A stretch of DNA of 47,581 nucleotides, from the NCBI GenBank assembly GCA_002336895.1, contig DDFC01000037.1, positions 1-47,581 on the forward strand, read 5' to 3'. The notes under the pieces are model-generated. The model saw only the letters and a list, made by a program, of their open reading frames with translations, made no database searches and was not told where the DNA came from. Origin of the DNA: Verrucomicrobiaceae bacterium UBA1938 (GTDB lineage Bacteria > Verrucomicrobiota > Verrucomicrobiia > Verrucomicrobiales > Verrucomicrobiaceae). Both the position numbers and the translations under genes were made by a program. This document shows positions 16,674-26,100 of the stretch, piece by piece (within the stretch, counting starts at the first letter, position 1; every line of letters starts with the position of its first letter).

Positions 16674-17062
16674 AGAATGGGGATGATGCCGAAGGCCGGG
16701 GAAAAGCCAAACGTGATTGTGTGATTTTGGCACGCGCCTGGCGTGCCGCACGGCCGACAGCGCCGGGTGCCCGTGGATGACACTGGAAGGCGGTCGCGGA
16801 GTGAGGGGGCGAAGGCCTGGGAGCTTTCGAAGGAAGAGGCTCTCGCGCGGGGGATGTGGCGCGCGCAGGCCGGGGAGCCCACGCGCACCACGAGACGCTC
16901 GAAAGCGGCAGCTGCGCTCATGCTTCGCTGCGCAGCCGCACTCCAAATTCATGCCGCAGCACGCGCGGGGGGGGCGGGCTGCGGCCCTCGTGTGCAAGGT
17001 GTCAGCAGATCGTGGTATTTTACAGCATGCACGGCGGGCTGTGGCGGCTGCGCGAGGGCACG
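16674..17062. other. Intergenic stretch without a supported gene
   Basis: About 390 bases upstream of lnt and downstream of the tRNA terminator. Open frames here are Arg/Ala/Pro-rich shadows. I see no repeat of the families described elsewhere. Confidence 0.4.
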
Positions 17063-17094
17063 AAAAAGGCCGCCTGCGGTGAAGCAAGGCGGCC
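17063..17094 (-). terminator. Intrinsic terminator of the tRNA-Asp unit
   Basis: A perfect eight-base stem GGCCGCCT/AGGCGGCC with an 11-base loop is followed on the minus strand by five T residues. It begins 18 bases beyond the encoded CCA of the tRNA. Confidence 0.88.
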
Positions 17095-17111
17095 TGATTT
17101 TAACCCTGAAA

Positions 17112-17188
17112 TGGCGGAGCGGACGGGGCTCGAACCCGCGACCTCCAACGTGACAGGCTGGCGTTCTAACCAACTGAACTACCGCTCC
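17112..17188 (-). tRNA. tRNA-Asp (anticodon GTC)
   Basis: Reading the minus strand gives a complete 77-base cloverleaf. The acceptor stem is GGAGCGG paired with CCGCTCC, followed by G and an encoded CCA. The D-arm region is AGTTGGTTAGAAC. The anticodon stem CCAGC/GTTGG holds loop CTGTCAC (anticodon GTC). The T arm contains the loop GGTTCGAGCCC. The anticodon reads aspartate codons GAC and GAU. A strong intrinsic terminator follows, so it is transcribed as a single-gene unit. Confidence 0.97.
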
Positions 17189-17268
17189 ATTACCGTTTCG
17201 GGGGCCGCGATACTAAGCGCTCCATTCTCACTCGCAAATGGAAACTTCACTTGTTGAAAAAAAACTTC

Positions 17269-18183
17269 TCACGGCACCTCTTCACCAGAGCCGGTGTAGT
17301 ACCAGCCCACGACTTTGCCGCCGAGCACCACGGCCTGCGCCTCGACGGGCTGAAGCCCGAAGATGGTCTTCACGTTGCACTCAAACTTCACGGCCCAGCC
17401 GGTCTTTCCCTGCACCTGAGTCGGCTGCGGGTCATACCAGCGCAGGATGTTCTCCGGCTTGATCTCGGTCACCTGGCCGCTCTTCATGGCGTTGACGAGC
17501 AGCGGATAGGCGCTGGTGGAGTCGCGCAGAGGCTTGCCATCAGTATCCACCATGCCGGCGGCGCTGGCCGCCACGGGTGCGGACATGGCCTGTGCCTTGC
17601 CGGCGGCCAGTTTTTTGAGCTCTTCTCCGCGCACCACCTTCCACTTTTCATAGGATTCATTGAGCTGGGCCTTGAGGTCCGTGCTGTCGAGGGGGACCTG
17701 GGCACGTGCGGGGGAGGTGGCGGTGGGGGCGAGCGTCAGCACGCCATTGTCTGCACCGATGGCCACGGCCTTGCCGCCTGCGGCCACCTTGCTGGCGCCG
17801 ACGCTCATCTTGAACATGGCGTCCTGCAGCAGCTTGACCTCGCGCGGAAAGGCGGAGGCGGGGATCTTCATCCAGTTGCCAGTGAGGGCTTCGATGGGCT
17901 GGAAGCGGGGATCGGAGGCCGGCTTGGTGACTGTGGTGGTGGCGGCGGGGGCTGTGGCCGCAGCTTTGGGCATCTCCGCCGCGGGCTTGGGCGCCTCGGG
18001 CACGGATTCCTTCACCACGGGCATTTCATCAAACTTGGGATGCGCCAGCACGAGCTTGGGCCCGGTGCTCGCGGGGGTGTTGAGGCTCTTGAAGATGAGC
18101 TTCTTGCCAGGAGGGGCACCAAAGTAGTCGTAGGCCGCAAAGGCACCGCCGAGGATGAGGAGGGTGTAGAAGAGGGATTTCAT
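17269..18183 (-). CDS. Membrane-anchored protein of unknown function
   Basis: A 304-residue protein with one N-terminal hydrophobic helix (SLFYTLLILGGAFAAYDYFG), acting either as a signal anchor or signal peptide. An Ala/Pro/Thr-rich linker (about residues 55-90) follows, then a soluble domain of mixed helices and strands ending in a beta-rich QVQGKTGWAVKFECNVKT... and VVLGGKVVGWYYTG region. The linker suggests the domain is held away from the inner membrane in the periplasm. No enzyme motif is visible and I do not recognise the family. It is divergent from pdxJ with 162 bases between, where a perfect palindrome lies 25 bases upstream of its start. Confidence 0.75.
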   Translation of the reverse strand: MKSLFYTLLILGGAFAAYDYFGAPPGKKLIFKSLNTPASTGPKLVLAHPKFDEMPVVKESVPEAPKPAAEMPKAAATAPAATTTVTKPASDPRFQPIEALTGNWMKIPASAFPREVKLLQDAMFKMSVGASKVAAGGKAVAIGADNGVLTLAPTATSPARAQVPLDSTDLKAQLNESYEKWKVVRGEELKKLAAGKAQAMSAPVAASAAGMVDTDGKPLRDSTSAYPLLVNAMKSGQVTEIKPENILRWYDPQPTQVQGKTGWAVKFECNVKTIFGLQPVEAQAVVLGGKVVGWYYTGSGEEVP

Positions 18184-18207
18184 GAGGGTGGGCTAAACAG
18201 TCATAGT

Positions 18208-18227
18208 ATCACGCGCTATCGCGTGAT
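18208..18227. promoter_or_regulatory. Palindromic operator-like site in the divergent pdxJ promoter region
   Basis: ATCACGCG and CGCGTGAT form a perfect eight-base inverted repeat around CTAT. The site lies 25 bases upstream of the gene at 17269-18183 (minus strand) and about 118 bases upstream of pdxJ, where it could bind a dimeric regulator. It has no T run and so is unlikely to be a terminator. Confidence 0.45.
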
Positions 18228-18345
18228 GCATCGATTGAGTACATCAAATTCTTGGGCGCGCAGTTACATTTTTCCGTTCTTTTTGCGTCAAAACACGCGT
18301 GGACCCAGGGCTTGCGGGTGACGGGCGCTGCGCTAAATAGCGCTG

Positions 18346-19101
18346 ATGCCCTCAACCAACCTGCTTCTTGGAGTCAATATTGACCATGTCGTGACCCTGC
18401 GTCAGGCGCGCTACCGTGCCATGCTGGAGTCTCCCAATGCCGAGCCCTCCGTGCTGGCCGCCGCCCTGGTGGCGGAGGAGGCGGGGGCGCACTCCATCAC
18501 CGTGCATCTGCGGGCGGACCGCCGCCACATCCAGGACGCGGACGTGTCCCTGCTGCGCAAAAGCATCCGCACCAAGCTGAACCTGGAGATGGGAAACACG
18601 CAGGAGATTCTCAACATCGCCCTGCAGGTGCGGCCGGACTTTGTGTGCATGGTGCCGGAAAACCGCGAGGAGGTGACGACCGAGGGCGGCCTGGATGTGG
18701 CCGGCCAGCGCGCCGCGCTGCGCAGCACCGTGAAGGCGCTGAGCGACAACGGCACCCGCGTGAGCATGTTCATCGACCCCGATCTGGAGCAGGTGCGCGC
18801 CAGCGCGGAGATCGGCGCGGCGATGATCGAGCTGCACACGGGCACCTTTGCCAACAACAGCGGCGCAGCCCGTGCCGCCGAGGTGGATCGCCTGTGCGCC
18901 GCCGCAGAGCTGGGCCACGCGCTGGGCCTGCAGATCAATGCCGGACACGGCCTGACCACGCAAAACCTGCCGGATCTGTGGGCGGTGCCGCATCTGGCGG
19001 AGCTGAACATCGGCCACCACATCGTGTCCCGCTCCGTCTTCATCGGCCTGCATGGCGCGGTGCGCGAGATGCTGGCGGTCATGGCCACCTACAAGGACTG
19101 A
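18346..19101 (+). CDS. pdxJ: Pyridoxine 5'-phosphate synthase
   Basis: A 251-residue TIM-barrel enzyme that condenses 1-deoxy-xylulose 5-phosphate with 3-amino-2-oxopropyl phosphate to form pyridoxine 5'-phosphate, the last ring-closing step of DXP-dependent vitamin B6 synthesis. Signatures are LGVNIDHVVTLRQAR at the start, ITVHLRADRRHIQD, the KLNLEMG strand, FVCMVPENREEVTTEGG, VSMFIDPD, IELHTGTFANN and a C-terminal INAGHGLTTQNLPDL followed by LNIGHHIVSRSVFIG. Length and motif order fit the family exactly. It is followed by acpS 13 bases downstream on the same strand, the classic pdxJ-acpS arrangement, so the two are probably co-transcribed. Confidence 0.97.
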   Translation: MPSTNLLLGVNIDHVVTLRQARYRAMLESPNAEPSVLAAALVAEEAGAHSITVHLRADRRHIQDADVSLLRKSIRTKLNLEMGNTQEILNIALQVRPDFVCMVPENREEVTTEGGLDVAGQRAALRSTVKALSDNGTRVSMFIDPDLEQVRASAEIGAAMIELHTGTFANNSGAARAAEVDRLCAAAELGHALGLQINAGHGLTTQNLPDLWAVPHLAELNIGHHIVSRSVFIGLHGAVREMLAVMATYKD

Positions 19102-19114
19102 TTTCTTTCCACTC

Positions 19115-19495
19115 ATGAAGGCCACAGGCATCGGCATCGATCTGGTGGAGGTCTCCCGCATCCGCGAGATGCTGGAGCGCCACGGGCAGCGCTTCAAGGA
19201 GCGCACCTTTACCGCAGGTGAAATCGCCTACTGCGACGCCTGTGCCGAGCCCGCCATGCACTACGCCGCGCGCTTTGCCGCCAAGGAGGCCGTGGCCAAG
19301 GCGCTGGGCACGGGCATCTGGGCTGAGGGCGTGAACTGGACGGACATCGAGGTGGTACGAGAGGCCAGCGGCAAGCCCGCCATCCTGCTGCACGGCGCTG
19401 CGAAACAACACGCCGGACAGGCGGGCTGCCTGGTGAGCCTGACGCATACGAAGGACCTGGCGATGGCGCAGGTGCTGCTGGAGAAGGCGGAATGA
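19115..19495 (+). CDS. acpS: Holo-[acyl-carrier-protein] synthase
   Basis: A 126-residue phosphopantetheinyl transferase that moves 4'-phosphopantetheine from coenzyme A onto apo-acyl carrier protein, activating fatty acid synthesis. The AcpS signatures are GIGIDLVEVSRI at residues 5-16 (D9 is the magnesium ligand), the FTAGEIAYC segment and AARFAAKEAVAKALG (second acidic ligand). The C-terminal VSLTHTKDLAMAQVL segment completes the fold. Length is standard. The ATG used lies 13 bases after the pdxJ stop; the frame is open further upstream only through pdxJ. It works with coaD, which lies about 1.1 kb downstream and makes the coenzyme A precursor. Confidence 0.96.
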   Translation: MKATGIGIDLVEVSRIREMLERHGQRFKERTFTAGEIAYCDACAEPAMHYAARFAAKEAVAKALGTGIWAEGVNWTDIEVVREASGKPAILLHGAAKQHAGQAGCLVSLTHTKDLAMAQVLLEKAE

Positions 19496-19624
19496 CTTAT
19501 TAACTCGGCACTGGGAAAGCGCATCAATCTCATGCGTGAAACGGGTAGATTTGATGTGCCACTCAAATGCCGGATTAATAACTTCCCACACTTGCATTAA
19601 AAATGCCCGACCTTCTAATGCACC

Positions 19625-20344
19625 ATGCGGACTTTGAAAACCCTCTTGATACTGCTATCTTTTTTGGGCACCCAGGTGTCCGCAGATGATCTGGAACAGG
19701 ATGCCTCTTCATCCATATGGCAGGTACGCTACTGTCTCATAAGCAGGTTTGCAGTCGCGGACTCCACGGCGCGACGGCTTCTCGAAAAATTAAGTGTGGA
19801 CTCCCATTCAGGCGTGGCGAGGCAGGCTTTTGCGTGTTATAGCATCCTGTTCCTCGATCTTGACCGCCAAGTGGTACTGGCAGCTTTTCGACGCGGCGAA
19901 TTCGATCTTGCGGGCTTTAACATGAAGGATCGAAAGGCGTTCGAGACGCCGGGCTTTTGGGCGTGGAATCTCAAGCAAGCAGAAGCGCCTGACCATCAAG
20001 CGCGCGCCATTCGCGCTCTGGGCCTGTGTGGCAGCCAGGAAGACCGCCCATTGCTGCTCAAATATCAAAACTCGGACAATCCCTACCTGCTGCACGAACT
20101 GGCCAAGGCATTGCACCGTCTCGGCGATGAAGCGGGTTATCTAAATGTCATTGAGGCCATCCTGCGCCTGCCGCCTGCATCGGCTGTGCACTACCAGACC
20201 CTCGCCATTGATTGCTTGATTCAAAGCCATCCCGCCAAGGCCCGGGGGAGCTGGAACCAGCTGCACATCGCGATCTCGTCCATGCCTGATCTCCAACCCA
20301 ACTGGATGTGCGGCCACATTTCCCAAGAGGAGCGATTGCCGTGA
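19625..20344 (+). CDS. Exported HEAT-like helical protein, unknown function
   Basis: A 239-residue protein with a Sec signal peptide (LKTLLILLSFLGTQVSA, cleavage near residue 20) followed by mostly alpha-helical sequence. Paired helices such as STARRLLEKLSVDSHSGVARQAFACY, ARAIRALGLCGSQEDRPLLLKY and YLLHELAKALHRLGDEAGYL look like HEAT/armadillo-type repeats that mediate protein contacts. Its codon use is less GC-biased than its neighbours, hinting at a different origin. The function is not known to me. A family C repeat lies about 60 bases after its stop. Confidence 0.7.
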   Translation: MRTLKTLLILLSFLGTQVSADDLEQDASSSIWQVRYCLISRFAVADSTARRLLEKLSVDSHSGVARQAFACYSILFLDLDRQVVLAAFRRGEFDLAGFNMKDRKAFETPGFWAWNLKQAEAPDHQARAIRALGLCGSQEDRPLLLKYQNSDNPYLLHELAKALHRLGDEAGYLNVIEAILRLPPASAVHYQTLAIDCLIQSHPAKARGSWNQLHIAISSMPDLQPNWMCGHISQEERLP

Positions 20345-20404
20345 ACCGAGAGACTAAAACCATGACGCGCAGCGTTAAGGCAGTATTCCAAGCGCCGGAT
20401 TTAT

Positions 20405-20524
20405 AATGGGTAAATCCGAAACGCGGAGCAGGCAGCGATTTTCTCCTGAAACGCCTCTCATGGCTGACATCGTCATTCGTACCTGGTCATTGATTCGTCA
20501 TTCGGATTTACTCATTCGTCATTC
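20405..20524. repeat. MITE-like inverted-repeat element, family C copy 2
   Basis: The right arm (20493-20524, core CGGATTTACTCATTCGTCAT) matches the right arm of the element at 10104-10222. The left arm (20405-20420, GGGTAAATCCGAA) is shorter and partly decayed. Total length is about 120 bases, like copy 1. Confidence 0.7.
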
Positions 20525-20603
20525 CCCTGCCCTCTTCTCTCCCGCAATATTCCTTTCCTCCACCAAGCTCTGCCGCTAGACTGCTCCTCCCCTTCCCCTC
20601 CCC

Positions 20604-21086
20604 ATGCGACGCGCGATCTATCCGGGCAGCTTTGACCCCATCACCAACGGCCATCTCGATGTGCTGCAGCGAGCTGCGGGCATTTTTGACAAGCTGATCA
20701 TCGCCGTGGCGCGGGACAATGCGAAGCAGAGCCTCTTCAGCGTGGACGAGCGCGTGGAGCTCATCCGCAATGCCGCCGCTGAGATCCCGGGCATCGAGGT
20801 GATGCCCTTTGAGGGGCTGCTGGTCAACTTTGCCCGTGAGCACAAAGCCTGTGCCCTGGTGCGCGGCCTGCGCGCGGTGTCTGACTTTGAGTTTGAGTTT
20901 CAGCTGGCGCTCATGAACCGCAAGCTGGAGCCAAACCTGGAGACGCTCTTTCTCATGCCGCGCGAGGAGTACACCTACATCAGCAGCCGTCTGGTGAAGG
21001 AAATCTGCCGCCTGGGAGGGCACATCGAGCAGTTTGCGCCGCCGAATGTCGTTTCCGCCCTGCGCACCAAGTTTAAGCTGGGCTGA
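20604..21086 (+). CDS. coaD: Phosphopantetheine adenylyltransferase
   Basis: A 160-residue nucleotidyltransferase that joins 4'-phosphopantetheine and ATP to make dephospho-coenzyme A, the penultimate step of coenzyme A synthesis. The nucleotide-binding motif T-x-GH is at residues 14-17 within YPGSFDPITNGHLDV. VRGLRAVSDFEFEFQLALMNR and the YTYISSRLVKEI segment (equivalent to the ISS-T/S-x-R motif) are the other family signatures. Length is standard. It begins a tight plus-strand run, coaD-yceD-rpmF, ending at an intrinsic terminator, which suggests one operon. Confidence 0.97.
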   Translation: MRRAIYPGSFDPITNGHLDVLQRAAGIFDKLIIAVARDNAKQSLFSVDERVELIRNAAAEIPGIEVMPFEGLLVNFAREHKACALVRGLRAVSDFEFEFQLALMNRKLEPNLETLFLMPREEYTYISSRLVKEICRLGGHIEQFAPPNVVSALRTKFKLG

Positions 21087-21128
21087 TTTTTCCCCTCCCG
21101 CCCGCCACTCCCAGACGTTTTTCTTTCC

Positions 21129-21608
21129 ATGCACCACCCCTTTTCCATCGATCTGCGCAGCCTGCCCTCAGACGGCAAGGACATCTCCGGCCAGGAGCCC
21201 GCGTCTTTCTTTGCCCTGGAGCCCACGGACACCATCCAGGCGGTGTCCCCGATGAAATATGAGCTGCACCTGGAGCGCGACGGGGGCGAGCTCCTGATCA
21301 CCGGCCGGGTGGAGGCCACCTTCTCCCTGGAGTGCGGGGCATGCCTGGAGCGCTTTCAGCAGCGGGTGGAGCTGACCCACTACGCATCCGAGGTGGAGAT
21401 TGCAAAGGACTCCACGATCAACTTGACGGATACGATCCGTGAAGATATTCTGCTAACCCTTCCGAGCTACCCACGCTGTGATGCTGGCAATGTCCAGCCT
21501 CGTCAGTGTCCCGCCGAAGACAGGTTCCAGCCGGTGTCCGAAACTGCACCCGACGAACCTCAGAACGCGGGTCCGGGTGTGTGGGAGGCATTGAACAAGC
21601 TTAACTAG
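21129..21608 (+). CDS. yceD: YceD/DUF177 family protein
   Basis: A 159-residue DUF177 protein, a family nearly always encoded just before rpmF. In plants and E. coli it has been linked to 23S rRNA accumulation. The family signature C-x-x-C is at residues 69 and 72 (LECGACLERF), preceded by the GRVEATFSLE strand. An acidic segment and the C-terminal PRCDAGN...WEALNKLN region follow, although the usual Cys-rich end is less regular here. It lies 42 bases after coaD and 23 bases before rpmF, supporting co-transcription with both. Confidence 0.9.
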   Translation: MHHPFSIDLRSLPSDGKDISGQEPASFFALEPTDTIQAVSPMKYELHLERDGGELLITGRVEATFSLECGACLERFQQRVELTHYASEVEIAKDSTINLTDTIREDILLTLPSYPRCDAGNVQPRQCPAEDRFQPVSETAPDEPQNAGPGVWEALNKLN

Positions 21609-21631
21609 AACAGACCCCACCCGATACTCAC

Positions 21632-21820
21632 ATGGCCAATCCCAAGCGCAGACAATCCAAGAGCCGCCAACGCATGCGTCAAGGCGCAAACCGCTGGAAG
21701 GCACCCACCCTCAAGAGCTGCCCTGAGTGCGGCACCTCCGTGCCGGGCCACGTGGCCTGCCCCTCCTGCGGCTACTATCGCGGCCGTCAGGTGATCAGCA
21801 AGGTGGCTGGCGAAAGCTAA
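21632..21820 (+). CDS. rpmF: 50S ribosomal protein L32
   Basis: A 62-residue ribosomal protein of the large subunit. The basic start MANPKRRQSKSRQRMRQ is typical. A zinc ribbon is present with C30, C33, C43 and C46 (CPECGT and CPSCGYY), so this is the zinc-binding version rather than the cysteine-free paralogue. It is the last gene of the coaD-yceD-rpmF run and is followed by an intrinsic terminator 26 bases after the stop. The plsX-fabH genes that often follow rpmF are absent here. Confidence 0.97.
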   Translation: MANPKRRQSKSRQRMRQGANRWKAPTLKSCPECGTSVPGHVACPSCGYYRGRQVISKVAGES

Positions 21821-21846
21821 TCCCCCCTCTTGTCATCAAGTTTCAA

Positions 21847-21877
21847 CCCCGCCGGGTGCATCCTGGCGGGGTTTTTT
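21847..21877 (+). terminator. Intrinsic terminator after rpmF
   Basis: CCCCGCC and GGCGGGG (21847-21853 and 21865-21871) pair around an 11-base loop and are followed by six T residues. The terminator ends the coaD-yceD-rpmF unit. Confidence 0.92.
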
Positions 21878-21964
21878 CGTTGTCTGAATTCCGCACCACC
21901 CGCCGCTGCTCCCAGCCTGCCCTGCCCGTGGCCCATGCCATGAGGCGGCGCGCAGGGCCGGGGC

Positions 21965-23023
21965 TCACGGCGGTGCCAGCTGGGCGCGCAGGGTATTGAG
22001 CGCGGAGGCGACGGCGAGCCAGTCGGCGTAGCGGGAAAAGAGCAGGGTGAACTCGCCGTGGAGATCATCAATGGAGTGCTGGATCATTTTATCCAGCGCC
22101 TGCGCCTCCTCCCCGCCGATGGGGCGGCCGGGGATGTCCGGGCCTTTGTAGATGGCATCGAGATTCTGCTTCAGCATCTGGCCGAGCTCCTCGTTTTTGC
22201 GCTGCTCATCGCCATAGACCTCCTGCAGCTCGGCGCTGGTGGTGCCTCCGGAGAGGCCGGTGAGCATGCTGTTTTCCTGGTCGATGCGGTCCAGGCTGGA
22301 CTGCAGGTCCCGGATGAGCCGGTAGCGCATGGTGTGCGTCTGGCTGGTGAGGCGGAGGTTTTCCCGGTAGTCCTCGCTGTCCACATAGCGGCGGCCGCCA
22401 AAGCGGCTGTGCCCGGCGACTTTGTAGCGCTCGAAGTCCTGGTGGGTGGGGAAGGTCTTGTAGAGATCCACGATCTGCTTCACGCGCTTTTCGATCCGCT
22501 CCTCAAACTCGTTGCTGATGGTCTGCTTCTGCGTCTGCGTGAGGTTGAAGGTGGGGCGCAGCATCTGCTCCTGCAGCCAGGCGCGCTTTTCCTGGTAGTA
22601 GGTCACGGCCTGCTGCAGGCTGGCGATGGTCTCCTCCTTCATGCGGGTGACCTTGGTGTGGGAGTCCTTGGAGTCGCCCACGGTGCGCAGGGTGCTGAGC
22701 AGGATGTCAAAGCGGCTCTCGATGCGGAGATCGGCATTATGGATCTCCGCCGCCAGCAGACTGGTGCGGCGCATCAGACCCGCGATGCGCGCACGCAGCA
22801 GGCTCTGGGCGGGATCGGGCTTGGCCGCAGGCACGACCGGCGCCGGGGCCAGAGGCGGATCCTCCGGCGCAGCCGCTGGCGCCGGCACCGCAGCAGGGGG
22901 CGGAGCGGCGGGAGCTGCGGCGGCTGGGGCGGGCGTCTGCGCCCCCGCAGTGGAGATGAGACCGGGATGACTGACCAGCAGAGAGAGAAGCAAAACCAGC
23001 CGGTGAGAGAGGCAGAGTTTCAT
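21965..23023 (-). CDS. Exported coiled-coil protein with Ala/Pro linker, unknown
   Basis: The 352-residue product has a Sec signal peptide (LVLLLSLLVSHPGLISTAGA, cleavage near residue 29) and an Ala/Pro-rich spacer of about 45 residues. A long charged helical region of about 270 residues follows, with coiled-coil character (for example SLQQAVTYYQEKRAWLQEQM and YRLIRDLQSSLDRIDQENSM). A helical periplasmic protein held at a distance by a flexible linker is the likely form; no catalytic motif is seen. The chosen ATG directly precedes the signal; the frame extends 16 codons upstream without adding anything. It borders the defence-like module and is the last GC-rich host gene on that side. Confidence 0.75.
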   Translation of the reverse strand: MKLCLSHRLVLLLSLLVSHPGLISTAGAQTPAPAAAAPAAPPPAAVPAPAAAPEDPPLAPAPVVPAAKPDPAQSLLRARIAGLMRRTSLLAAEIHNADLRIESRFDILLSTLRTVGDSKDSHTKVTRMKEETIASLQQAVTYYQEKRAWLQEQMLRPTFNLTQTQKQTISNEFEERIEKRVKQIVDLYKTFPTHQDFERYKVAGHSRFGGRRYVDSEDYRENLRLTSQTHTMRYRLIRDLQSSLDRIDQENSMLTGLSGGTTSAELQEVYGDEQRKNEELGQMLKQNLDAIYKGPDIPGRPIGGEEAQALDKMIQHSIDDLHGEFTLLFSRYADWLAVASALNTLRAQLAPP

Positions 23024-23196
23024 GGTCGGAGAGGTGTGGTGGCAGCCAGGATGCAGATTCCCGGCCTCCAAGGCTCAAACACCACTCTGCCTGCGAAGTT
23101 ATCAAAGAACCAAGAAAACGGAACTTATGCGCAATAGGCACATTGCTGAAGGAAGTCAGCAGCTGGCCATTTGCTATCCGTACACGTCCCTTTCTG

Positions 23197-26100
23197 TCAT
23201 TTTTTGACTGTTCGCGCATCCACCACCATCCCGGCCAAGACGAAAGGTGGTTTGCTCAAATCCACCGCCTGCTTTTCAAGAAATTCGGCTTCAGCCTGCA
23301 TCGCCTCATTAGAATCCAGCTTGTGGCCAGGCTCCGGCGTCCAGGCAACAATGAAAAGCCCGTGGGTCCAGCCCTCGTTCAATCGTTGTGCGAGGTAAGT
23401 GTCTCGAAGCTGCGTTTGCATGGCAGTCCTTCTCTCCTTCGCGTTGGTTTTGTCTTTCCTCACTTTTTTCAGTTCGATCAGCACGGTCAGCTTCTGCCCC
23501 CATTGAGTGAGTGTCTGCACCAGCACATCCGTGCGGCGTTCGGAACGCAGCTCGACTTCCCGCTCGGTGATAATGTTCAAGTCAGCGTGCAGCCAGTCGC
23601 GGAGTTCTTTGGCAATATCTTCCTCGCCTCGGGCTCGCAAGGGCCTCAGATCCCACAGATGCCTCCACCCGCCATTGCGCAGGCTCTGCTCCCAGCGCCG
23701 CACACTGGCAACCACAGCCGCCATGAGTTCATCCGCATCGCGGGCCAGACGGGCGTGCGGAGTACTGCAAAGACGGAATAAGCTGGTCGGTAGAAGCAGG
23801 TCGCGAGAGGCTCTCAACCTGGCTTTGGTGGCTTCATTACGATGCCAATTCACAGCGTGGAGGCGGCTCACCGCTTCTTCGGGTGTGTCTTGATCGACTG
23901 TGACTGGAAGATCCAGATAGATGCCCCGCTGGGTCGCCTCGCCGATAATTCGGTCGCGGAAGTCGATGGCCTCGTCCTCACCTGTCACTTCTCCAAAGCT
24001 TCGCCCACTCGAAAGACGACGCCCTACCCGTGTGTAGGCCCGGCCACAAAGTTCGGCCACCAGTTGTATGGAAACATCAGACCAATTTGAAAAATCGATT
24101 CTCCAGTCATGAAAATCGAGCATCCACACGAACCGCCAGATAGCATCGCGCACAACTTCCAAACAATTTAAAAGATCACTATCGAAAGCGTCTTTCACAC
24201 ATCGCCCGTCAAACATCAGCAAAGCGGCCCCTATTAGAGCTGCTTTTTGACCATGATTCAGAGTGTTAGACTTCTCTTTCTCCAACCAGAAGCGAACAAC
24301 AAAAACAGCCAGAGATTCATTTTTCTCGGCCAACATGCGCATAGCATTGAAAAACCCCTCCACCTGAACAGGTTCATCTCGGAGTATTTGCGCCAATCTC
24401 ACACCACACTCTTCAGACCAAATGCTCTGAAATGAGTGCAACTCTCCGAGTTCACCTTTGTTCAGATACCGCCGCCGGATCACGGCCTCAAGTGCAGATG
24501 GCAGTTTATCAGGAAACCACTTGGCAAATAGCTCCAAACTGATGCCCTCTGGAACTTTACCAAGAGATGACATGGAAAAGTCCGCCAGCATGGGAGCTAA
24601 CCAGTTTCTACCGATTGCATCCCGCAACACATCATCCTCGAACACACGAGGCAGGCAAGCAGCGAGCGCCAACAGCCCCCCAATGCCATCACTGATTTCA
24701 ACATGCTTTTTATCTAGCAGATAACGAATGGCAGCCTCGATCATCCAGCCATCATCAGAACCAATTTTTGAAATTGGCTCATAAGTAACCATACTCGGCC
24801 CAGCCCCATGCGCTCTTGCGGCGAGTGCCCTAACAACCCCCCCCCATGTCATTTGTCCTTCCTCATGCAACTTTTTGCATTTCTGCGTATATCGATCCAA
24901 ATCCGCTTTGTATTTGGCATCCCGCTCTTCGCGTTGGGACTGCCAACCAGCCGCTTCAGACTCCTTTTTTAACCGACTTTCCTCAGACAGACGTATGATG
25001 GCGTGCGACAGATTTTCCCCAATCTCAGGTTTTGGCAGAATTGCATGGATTTCAGGCATTGTAGCCCAAGCCTCGTTCAATCGGCTGCCACGTTCCCCCT
25101 GCAAATCAGCCTTCCAAAGTGGCAACCTCAGCATAAGCGCCCACCGCCAACGATCCTCTGGAGCAGCCCGGAAGAGTTCAGCCAACCCCCAGTCAAAATC
25201 ATCATCAATTATCATATACTCGTTTGACCGTATCCATTTCATCTCCGTATCTATGACGAAGCTTGGATGCAGCATCAGTGCACGGATGATAGAGCGCCTA
25301 TGGTCATCATTTTTGATACCCAATTCCTCCGCCTTCCAGCCTGAATTAAGATCGTGGTGAGGAGAAACATTGTCGACCAGACAGCGGTGCCAATACTTGC
25401 AAAGAACCCGTGCAACTTCAGGCTTTGCAAAATGTGAAACCGCCAACTTGATTGCCGCTTTATGAAGATGATTGGGCGTTTCCAACGTATCCCGAACAAG
25501 CACCGGATTTTCTGCCAGCTTGGCAAACACAGCAGGAAGATCATCAAGGGTCAGCTTTTCTGGAAGAATTCGGACAACCGAATCAAACAGACCATAAACA
25601 TCGAAGTGGCGTGCAGGAACAAGCCACTCCAAAGCATCGGCCACCGGCCTTTTGCCGGAGTTTATTTGCAGTTCAATTGCTGCACCCAGCAAAGTTCCAT
25701 ATCCGTCGATGGGCATGTCCCCTCGGAGCACCGACTGCCATTTTGCGTCATATTCAGGAGACTTCGCCAGATGGTACAATGCACCAGCCATTTCATTTTT
25801 AACTCTGCCGGTCACCTCCGGGCAAAGTTCCCATAACACAGGGGCAAGGCTCTCCAGTCTGGTTTTTTCCGCGATCTCCAATGCAAGCTCTTTGGCGGCT
25901 TCACAGACATCTGAACGGCGCAGCCAGCGTTCAAGCTGCGCGTGAAGGCCTGAATGCGCCACAGAGCCCAGATGAGCCTGGCGTATGGCGGGGTCCAGCA
26001 CACCTATCTGTTCCGTGGCATCAAGCAGAGCCTCAACGACTTCGCTCCGTTCTGATTCGGCAATCCGCGCGCCATCCATGCGCAACAGGACGAGCGGATC

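Noticed and set aside
23024..23196. Attachment-site-like direct repeat at the edge of the defence module
   Set aside because: I compared the two edges (23,100-23,200 and 28,700-28,760) by eye and found no convincing duplicated sequence, and there is no integrase or tRNA at either edge.
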